The notes under the pieces were generated by a model. That model did no database searches. It was not told where the DNA came from and saw only the letters and a list, made by a program, of their open reading frames with translations. The position numbers were made by a program, and so were the translations under genes. From Okeania sp. KiyG1 (GTDB lineage Bacteria > Cyanobacteriota > Cyanobacteriia > Cyanobacteriales > Microcoleaceae), in assembly GCF_014132355.1 (NCBI RefSeq), contig NZ_BLZO01000117.1, positions 1-64,000 of the forward strand: a stretch of DNA of 64,000 nucleotides, written 5' to 3'. Positions 57,672 through 64,000 of the stretch are shown here, in pieces (the stretch's first letter is position 1; each line of letters starts with the position of its first letter).

Positions 57672-59216
57672 CTAATGTAAAAAATGACGCATTCCAGTTA
57701 GTATCATTACCAAACCTAACTCATTTGCAGCAGCAATAGAATCTTTATCTCGCATACTACCTCCAGGTTGAATAATCGCAGTTATTCCCGCTGCTGCTGC
57801 TGTTTTTACCGAATCATCAAAAGGGAAAAAAGCATCACTAGCTAATACTCCTCCAATAGCCTTTTCTCCTGCTTGCTCCAAAGCAATTTTTACTGCCCCA
57901 ACTCGATTCATTTGACCAGCACCAATACCAGCAGTTGCTAAATTTTTAGTCACAACAATAGCATTAGATTTAACGTGCTTTACCACCTTCCAAGCAAACA
58001 TTAATTCCTCCATTTGTTCCGGAGTCGGTTGTTTTTCAGTAACAACTTTCCAATCACTTGAACTTTCTACTGCATCATCAGCAGCTTGTACTAAAAAACC
58101 ACCAGCAATTACCTTTATAGTTTCCGACGGACTCTGTTTTAAATCTGGCGAAATTAACACTCTTAATTTAGATTTTTTCTGAAAAATTTCCTCCGCTTCT
58201 GGTTCGCATCCCGGAGCAACTACACACTCTAAAAATGTCTTAGTCATAGCAGTCGCAGTAGGAGCATCAATAGACTTATTCAAAGCAACAATTCCCCCAA
58301 AAGCAGAAACCGAATCTCCAGCAAAAGCTTTTTCATAAGCCTCCAAAAGAGTTTCACTAATTGCAATTCCACAAGGATTTGTATGTTTAAGAATTGCCAC
58401 AGTCGGAGCATCAGAAAATTCCGTAATAATACGTCTCGCTGCCTCTAAATCTACCAAATTGTTATAACTTAATTCTTTACCTTGAAGAATTTTACTTGCC
58501 GCCCACCCACTAGCATTAATTCCGCTTTGATACCAAGTAGCAGATTGATGAGGATTTTCTCCATAACGCAGAGATTTAATATTTTTACCAGAGAGGAAAA
58601 ATGTTTCTTTTTCCTGTTCAGAAGTTGTTTCTTGCTCTTGTAAATAAGTAGCGATCGCCTGGTCGTAAGTTGCTGTATGTTTAAATCCTGCTAATGCACA
58701 TTTTTGACGAAATTCTAATGATATTTCACCATTATTTTTCCGTAGTTCTTCCAAGTATGAATTATATTGATTAGGGTTACATAAAACTGTTAGATGAGCA
58801 AAATTTTTAGCTGATGCTCTTAACATTGCTGGTCCGCCAATATCAATTTTTTCAATTGCTTCTGCTAGGGTAACTCCTGGTTGAGAAATTGTTTGTTCAA
58901 ACGGGTATAAATTAACTACAACTAAATCAATGGGTCGAATATTATTAGCATTTAAGTCTTCAATATCTTGCTCTAAATCTCTTCTTGCTAATATACCTCC
59001 ATGAATTCGAGGATGTAAGGTTTTAACCCTACCTCCAAGAATTTCTGGAAATCCCGTATAGTCAGATACTTTTGTCACAGAAATTCCTGCTTCTTTCAGA
59101 GTTTTAGCAGTACCGCCACTACTAATTATTTCATAGTCAAATTCTGTAACTAGAGTTTTTGCTAAATCAATCAGACCTGTTTTATCTGATGTACTGAGTA
59201 ATGCTAAACGTGCCAT
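57672..59216 (-). CDS. purH: Bifunctional AICAR formyltransferase / IMP cyclohydrolase
   Basis: 514 aa from the ATG at 59216 (MARLALLSTSDKTGLIDLAK). It performs the last two steps of IMP synthesis. The N-terminal MGS-like cyclohydrolase has SGGTAKTLKEAGISVTKVSD and GRVKTLHPRIHGGIL. The AICAR transformylase has LRYGENPHQSATWY, ILQGKELSYNNLVDLEAA, AILKHTNPCGIA, DSVSAFGGIVALN, KSNAIVVTKNLATAGIGAGQ and the C-terminal SDAFFPFDDSV ... GITAIIQPGGSMRD. Complete and uninterrupted. A second purine gene, purK, is 12 kb away. Confidence 0.97.
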   Translation of the reverse strand: MARLALLSTSDKTGLIDLAKTLVTEFDYEIISSGGTAKTLKEAGISVTKVSDYTGFPEILGGRVKTLHPRIHGGILARRDLEQDIEDLNANNIRPIDLVVVNLYPFEQTISQPGVTLAEAIEKIDIGGPAMLRASAKNFAHLTVLCNPNQYNSYLEELRKNNGEISLEFRQKCALAGFKHTATYDQAIATYLQEQETTSEQEKETFFLSGKNIKSLRYGENPHQSATWYQSGINASGWAASKILQGKELSYNNLVDLEAARRIITEFSDAPTVAILKHTNPCGIAISETLLEAYEKAFAGDSVSAFGGIVALNKSIDAPTATAMTKTFLECVVAPGCEPEAEEIFQKKSKLRVLISPDLKQSPSETIKVIAGGFLVQAADDAVESSSDWKVVTEKQPTPEQMEELMFAWKVVKHVKSNAIVVTKNLATAGIGAGQMNRVGAVKIALEQAGEKAIGGVLASDAFFPFDDSVKTAAAAGITAIIQPGGSMRDKDSIAAANELGLVMILTGMRHFLH

Positions 59217-59555
59217 TAATTTCAAATCCTGATATAGATTAAGTGACAGTCTATATTTTAAGAATCAAAATTAAGATATTGAAACTCTGCGGATTCTTTT
59301 AATATTTTTGAGCATTCAGCGGTCAGCTATCAGCTTTCAGCTTCCTAATAATTACTTAGTATGTTACAGGATAAATTAGTATCAAGAGGTTTCATATACT
59401 CCTTAAAAATACTTTTTCAGCAAACCCTAATTAGGTCTAAAAAATTGCTTCATTTCTGAAAGCTCGAAATAAAAATACTTCAACGAAATAGAATTTTAGG
59501 ATAAAGTGAAAAATTGTGATAAGGTAAAAGTAATTGTGGTTGCTCGCCCATTAAG
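59217..59555. other. Gap with family C and A end fragments
   Basis: GAGCATTCAGCGGTCAGCTATC at 59310-59331 and TTTTTCAGCAAACCCTAATT at 59403-59422 are single repeat ends. The rest is AT-rich. Confidence 0.5.
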
Positions 59556-59868
59556 TTGATTTTTTTGTTGAAAAAAAAATGGTTTACATTAACATTAACT
59601 CTAGCAGCTATTGGACCTCTGACCTTAACTGAGACCTTAGCACAAAGCCAGGATAAGTCATTCCCCAGAGGAAAAGTAGCTTTGCAAGTGGCTGACCAAG
59701 GGACATTTATGGATCGCTGTAGAGACTGCCAGTCAACTGTGGTTCCTATTCCTGATACTGTGACATTGCGAGATGAATATAATGTTGGTCATGCTCACTT
59801 CACAGTTGTTCCTGTCAGTGGTGGGAAAATTGCTCTTAAGGCTGACATTGGACAATATGTCGCTCGGT

Positions 59869-61446
59869 TTGACTACTCCCCGGAGGTCAGTCACGGGGAT
59901 TCTAAGCAGATACTACGCAACAGGATAAATCCGTGTTGCTTCGTTTTTTCTTAGCTGACCAAAGATAAACTCTCTGGGGACAAGTCAAAGTGCCCCTACA
60001 CAGTTGGCCTAAGTCTAAACTTAGCCTTCTGCTTACTTTTGTGATTATATTTGCAGCCCCGTTACAGTCTGCATTAATTAACCAATTATTACTACTTCTA
60101 TACAAACCACGCTTTATTCTTTTTCCTGACGGTTTCCAATCATCGGGTTTTTCACCATAAATAGGCAGATAGTCACCATCTAAAAACGAAGCAATACTTG
60201 TATAACTTTCTTCGGTTTCTATCAATATTATTCCATATTCATCACACAACTGAGCTATTCTTTCTTTGAGTCTAGCTGTGGGAATTGGTACAAATTCTGA
60301 ATTACTTTTATGACCTAATTTTATTTCATTTTTCTGACCTTTATTCCAACCAAATACAATTTTACCAATAGAATTTTTGTGCGCAATGATTAATGACTAT
60401 TCTGGCTGCTTTATTTATACCGTCACGAATTTGGCGGTTACGCTTTTCTGTAATAGCAGCTAGTTTATTTGACCAAAATCCAGTCGGTTTATTTTCTTTA
60501 ATAGTTGATACCTGTTTGTTGTACCAACGATTCATTGATTTGAGATGTTTACCATCTACAACCCGCGCTTGTACCTACATTAGATACACAGGTCAACCAA
60601 TTATTTACACCATGGTCTATTCCTAATACATTTTCTTGATTTAATAGAGGTTTAACTACTATTTCTTTTTCATAGACAAATTCCAAATAAAAATATCTGT
60701 TCCTCGGTAATATCCTCAGTTCTTTAATAGAAGCAAAGTTGAGATTACTCGGCATTGGAATTAAAAAGCAATCTAGACCAAACCAGCGCTTACAGGTATT
60801 TCCTAGTGGGACTCTAATTTTATTATCTTTAAGCTTTAATGCTTGTTTGGGGTAACTAACTGTAGCCATTCCCCCTTTTTTTCTGTAGTTAGGAATCCTT
60901 GGTCTGTCTGAGATTTTACCTTCATTGTAGGCTTTCATTAGACCATAATAAGAGCGTATGGGATTCAGCTACAGTTCTCAATATTTGTTGTGCCGCTTGT
61001 GAATATAAAACTTTATAGTGATTGTTCTTTTTGTAGACCTTTTCCAAGTCAAACTTGCCGAGAGTTTTGTGAGACTTAAAAAATAATTGCCGACCATAAT
61101 ATATTCCCATGTTAGTAAGCTTGTGAGACTGTTCACACAAGAATGTTAAAATAGCAATTAATTCGGGATTTTTACCTACTAAAACTTGCTGACAAGAGTA
61201 CATTTGAAACGGTGGTTGGATGGCTTTATAAACGGTTGTTGGATGGCTTACCCCTGAGTAATAATAACACAGGACCACTTTAGTTGTCTAGTCTAAACGA
61301 CTCGGTTGTTTTCATCCCCCGGTTCAAACACGGGGGCCTTCAACGTGGCTTTTCGGTCAAATAAAATACATCGGATTAAAATCCGACTCCTCGCCTTTCA
61401 TCCATCGCTTAAAAGACGATGGCTTTCATGCTCCCATGTTATTTAG
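59869..61446 (-). mobile_element. IS608-type (IS200/IS605) element, 1578 bp, exact ends inferred
   Basis: On the minus strand it lies 3' of the tetranucleotide TTAC, starts CTAAATAACATGGGAGCATG and ends GGGGAGTAGTCAA, so target TTAC and right cleavage TCAA as in IS608. Deleting it restores the fascin-like frame without any added bases, as expected for target-site-duplication-free insertion. The left end has CCATCG/CGATGG and CGGATTTTAATCCG stems. It carries only a broken tnpB and no tnpA. Confidence 0.85.
59902..61278 (-). pseudogene. tnpB of the IS608-type element, several frameshifts
   Basis: Distinct TnpB subfamily from those at 104 and 17822. The pieces, in order, are QQVLVGKNPELIAILTFLCE, NMGIYYGRQLFFKSHKTLGK and YSQAAQQILRTVAES; shift near 60945; RPRIPNYRKKGGMATVSYPK, LGIDHGVNNWLTCVSNVGTS; shift near 60565; VDGKHLKSMNRWYNKQ and GFWSNKLAAITEKRNRQIRD; shift near 60385; IGKIVFGWNKGQ, LIETEESYTSIASFLDGDYL, RGLYRSSNNWLINADCNGAA and NIITKVSRRL. 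At least three frameshifts, so not expressed as a full nuclease. Confidence 0.85.
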
Positions 61447-61724
61447 GTAATGGTTGTATTGTGGATGGTGCAACTCGTGACTTTCTAGTTATTAGGAAAG
61501 ACGATCCAAATAACCCTAATGTTCAGTTCACTCCAGAGTTACTGCCTAATGGCAACTACGCTCTCAAGTCTAACTCAGGTCAATATTTAGCTAGGTGTAA
61601 TGGTTGTTCTCCCACTGCTGCTGCTAGGGGTGTCACGCAGGATACCGTGACAGTTCATGTTGAGAATCCAACGAGTAAACTTCATGCACAATGGAACATA
61701 ATTTCTATTCCTCCTGAATATTAG

Positions 61725-62500
61725 AATGTAGCGAGGGATAGTATCTTTTGATTGATATATAGCAGAAGGCTTTGGTTATCGAAACATAGAAGATTTACTC
61801 TCAAAGCTATAGCAACTGCTATATTTCATTTTCAAAAGCTCAAAAAAATCCTGAAATTCAGGTTGTAAGTATTGAAAATTTCTGGTACTGTAATGTTATT
61901 GGGGGTAGCTCGGCTATACGCATGACTTTTTATTCAACACAAAATATACTTTATTTATAGTAAATAGAATAATTATCAATTAATTAGCTATCAAAAAACT
62001 TTCTTCATTTTTCAAAGCTCAAAAAAAATCCTGAAATTCAGGTTGTAAGTATTGAAAATTTCTGGTACTGTAGTGTTAGTGGGTGAAACTCGCCTATATG
62101 CATGACTTTTTATTCAACATAATAATATGTACTTTGTTAATAGTTAATAGGAAAATCATTAATTATTAATAATCCATTGACAAATTAAACTGCAATCATA
62201 ATTCCTTTCCCTAATTAACTATTTGCAAAAGCTTAGCCGTTATGCAATCCTGCTTTGATAGACTTTTTTAGGGTCTCTTCTAACTGAATAATATTAATTT
62301 TTAGCATTCTACACGATAAATAAATTTACGCAATTCAAGATATGAAATCAACAATTTTATCTCCCCATTCCCTATTTCCTATTACCTGAATTATTCCCGA
62401 AGTCTAATGAATATCAAATCTATTTAATTAGTTCTAATTAATTAGTTCTAATGAACCAAATTGTGAGAGTCTAAAACTTAAATTTCTACTAATGTAAACT
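61725..62500. other. Gap containing a ~180-bp direct duplication, possible sRNA pair
   Basis: Unit 1 about 61831-61970 and unit 2 about 62011-62153 share AAAAATCCTGAAATTCAGGT, TGTAAGTATTGAAAATTTCT and GCATGACTTTTTATTCAACA. In both, TTGTAA - 17 nt - TACTGT could be a promoter (61865-61893 and 62045-62073). The remainder to 62500 is AT-rich and not repetitive. Confidence 0.5.
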
Positions 62501-62881
62501 TCATAAACGATAATGGTCAATTACTTCCTTAATTCTATTCGGAGCAGGAATACCTGATACAATAATTTCAATATCCCCTGTTCCCGCGCTAGCTATTTTG
62601 ATAGTACCAGTATTGAACAAACGTTCCATCATACTCTGTTGAACTTGAATATTACGGATATGAGCGTGCATTACTTCATTAGTGTATCTACTAAGTAGAC
62701 CTTGCTGTAAAATTGTACGCTTGTCAGTCACTATTAATGTTGTATTTTTACTTTTAATCCACCATACCAATAAGAATATAAGTCCTATTCCAAACAATAA
62801 AATCAAACACAAATAAGCAATAAATAAAAGTGGATTACTTCTCCACATACTCGGGTTAATTCGGCAACTTTCTACTTCCAT
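62501..62881 (-). CDS. PH-domain (bPH2/YdbT-like) membrane protein
   Basis: 126 aa. One long hydrophobic hairpin (LLFIAYLCLILLFGIGLIFL, about 18-41) is followed by a bacterial PH-like domain: LIVTDKRTILQQGLLSRYTN, EVMHAHIRNIQVQQSMMERL, TGTIKIASAGTGDIEIIVSG and IPAPNRIKEVIDHYR. These are the hallmark strands of bPH2 proteins, which are membrane-anchored and of unknown function. Cyanobacteria typically carry such short versions. ATG at 62881. Stands alone. Confidence 0.85.
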   Translation of the reverse strand: MEVESCRINPSMWRSNPLLFIAYLCLILLFGIGLIFLLVWWIKSKNTTLIVTDKRTILQQGLLSRYTNEVMHAHIRNIQVQQSMMERLFNTGTIKIASAGTGDIEIIVSGIPAPNRIKEVIDHYRL

Positions 62882-63647
62882 CTACTAACTCCTTCAAAAT
62901 TAAAAAGTCAAAAGTATAGCAATGTGCGCTGGCATATTTACAAATTACAAAAACTGTCTAATAGCTAAAAATCTTATATTATTCCAACGGAGATGCTGCG
63001 CAAACGGTTTTTTATTGCGCCAGATGAGCTGTTACCTTCCGGAGCTTTTGCTTGAGCACAGCGCTATAAGATTTTGTAGCCCAAAAACTTTTGAGAAGTT
63101 AAAAGTCAAAAGTCATGCATTAAGATTTTGTAGTTAAGTTTAAGGATGGGGTTTGTTAAGCGATCGCCACTAATAAAAAGTTTCTATAACTGGAAAAATC
63201 TAGTTATTTTCAAAGAAGCGACCGCTATTATTTATAAATCAAATTATCAGCTAGTTAGTCATATAAATCAGGACAAATATCTTTACCCCACGCTGGTAAA
63301 CCTGCCTTTTTATCTTTCAATTTACGGTTAGGTAAATCAATTATACTAGGCATTTTATTCAACAAATCAAATCAAACAATATTGCATGGTTTTGAGTTTC
63401 TATCTGTAAAGGAATTTGCATTACCATCAAGCTTTAAATAAAACACCAATTTGCGATTAACATCACTGCAAAATCCAATAATTACAACTTTTAATAGGAG
63501 CTAAAAAACTATTAGTATTGGGTTAATTTTATTCAAATAAAGCAGGTACTTGAGAGTAATCTTTAATAGGACGAATTACTTTAGAAAAATGATTTGGAAT
63601 GAAGTGGGAGCATCTTGCTCCCATGCCAAGCACTCCTTTAGAAAGCT
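62882..63647. repeat. Gap with family J and D repeats, otherwise unassigned
   Basis: Family J at about 62915-62990 and a family D relative at 62990-63012 (GGAGATGCTGCGCAAACGG). Short open frames at 62922 and 63146 have no ribosome site or family resemblance. GGAGCATCTTGCTCCCAT near 63607-63624 is a small inverted repeat. Confidence 0.5.
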
Positions 63648-64000
63648 CTATCTAAGGCTCTCCAATAGATAGTTTGCCCATTCTAAAGCTTTAGTTGAAC
63701 TAGAGGGGTGACTTACCATAACAGTTACCCGACCACTTTGAGAGACTTCAGAACAATCAATGATTGCGGTAATTTCTGAGTTCTCTCCACTAACAAAAGC
63801 TGTGTTATTTACATTAATTGTATTACTAGGGGTTGGCAATTGTGCCTGTCCTAAAACATTCGCACTTTTCTCCAAACACTGAGATTGACTTAAGCCAAGA
63901 TAATCAAACCTAAATGACAAGGCAGGTCCTGCATAAGCAACTGCTAATGTTGCTATGTAGATAGACAAAGTACTTGAAGCTACAGATATAGTCTTTACAA
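63648..64000 (-). CDS. Exported protein, 5' end beyond the window
   Basis: The frame is open from 63648 through the window edge. The visible N-terminal part, VKTISVASSTLSIYIATLAV followed by AYAGPALS, is a signal peptide with cleavage near AYA. The mature domain (FRFDYLGLSQSQCLEKSANV, NNTAFVSGENSEITAIIDCS, GRVTVMVSHPSSSTKALEWA, NYLLESLR) has two Cys and alternates strands and helices. This matches a common layout of small secreted cyanobacterial proteins with a C-terminal WANYLLE-like helix. Function unknown. The true start is not visible. Confidence 0.6.
   Translation of the reverse strand, partial: VKTISVASSTLSIYIATLAVAYAGPALSFRFDYLGLSQSQCLEKSANVLGQAQLPTPSNTINVNNTAFVSGENSEITAIIDCSEVSQSGRVTVMVSHPSSSTKALEWANYLLESLR

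Larger units (their letters stand above)
59556..61724 (+). pseudogene. Exported fascin-like (beta-trefoil) protein gene, split by an IS
   Basis: Exon-like parts 59556-59868 and 61447-61724 join in frame when the IS is removed, giving QYVARCNGCIVDGATRDF and a 196-aa protein. The N-terminus is a signal peptide (KKKWFTLTLTLAAIGPLTLT, cleavage near TLAQS). The mature chain has fascin-type repeats (KVALQVADQGTFMDRC, KIALKADIGQYVARC, NYALKSNSGQYLARC, with VTVHVENPTSKLHAQW). Fascin-like domains bind carbohydrate or protein ligands; the role here is unknown. The TTG start at 59556 or 59568 is weak and followed by A9. Inactive unless the IS excises. Confidence 0.82.

Overview
The window looks like a chromosomal segment of a low-GC, filamentous, Trichodesmium/Okeania-like cyanobacterium. 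Support: psaM (photosystem I), a 6Sa RNA gene directly downstream of purK, the conserved cyanobacterial YtxH/coiled-coil membrane cluster, a PII-type argB, a cyanobacterial-type speA, many GCGATCGC (HIP1) octamers, heptanucleotide STRR arrays, and a coding density of only about half. The genus is an inference; the phylum is well supported.

Layout. 1-1326: decayed TnpB element. 1.7-5.5 kb: MnmC-like methyltransferase and a membrane-protein locus invaded by repeats. 6-10.5 kb: sulfurtransferase, FkbM methyltransferase, MBOAT acyltransferase. 11.1 kb: tRNA-Phe(GAA). 11.9-15.6 kb: a GC-richer island with a sigma factor carrying a very long C-terminal extension, two small exported proteins and three copies of a ~105-bp repeat. 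15.5-16.5 kb: broken Rpn-type nuclease. 17.2-20.1 kb: three-gene membrane/coiled-coil cluster split by a TnpB element. 20.2-25.3 kb: argB and mreB-mreC-mreD with repeat-swollen spacers. 25.9-33.7 kb: ssb, pmbA, DUF3153 lipoprotein, lapA-like, scpA, nucleotidyltransferase. 35.8-42.6 kb: speA, ndk, psaM, coiled-coil protein, serine hydrolase. 43.5-49.4 kb: Uma2 remnant, purK, 6Sa RNA, photolyase, NUDIX hydrolase. 50.6-57 kb: Gly-rich membrane protein, peptide ABC permease, a 115-bp tandem array, three 2-oxoglutarate dioxygenase loci. 57.7-59.2 kb: purH. 59.5-61.7 kb: fascin-like exported protein gene cut by an IS608-type element. 62.5-64 kb: PH-domain protein and a partial exported protein.

Most genes are single housekeeping units with little operon structure. 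Likely transcription units are pmbA-DUF3153 (2-nt gap), the YtxH cluster, and the distended mreBCD. No single new multi-gene system was found. What stands out is the non-coding half: at least ten families of small mobile repeats (labelled A-P here) nest in one another, enter coding sequence in frame, supply start or stop codons, and sit next to several broken genes. At least five genes would be restored by adding one base to an A/T run of 5-6, so either the assembly under-calls homopolymers or slippage matters in this genome.
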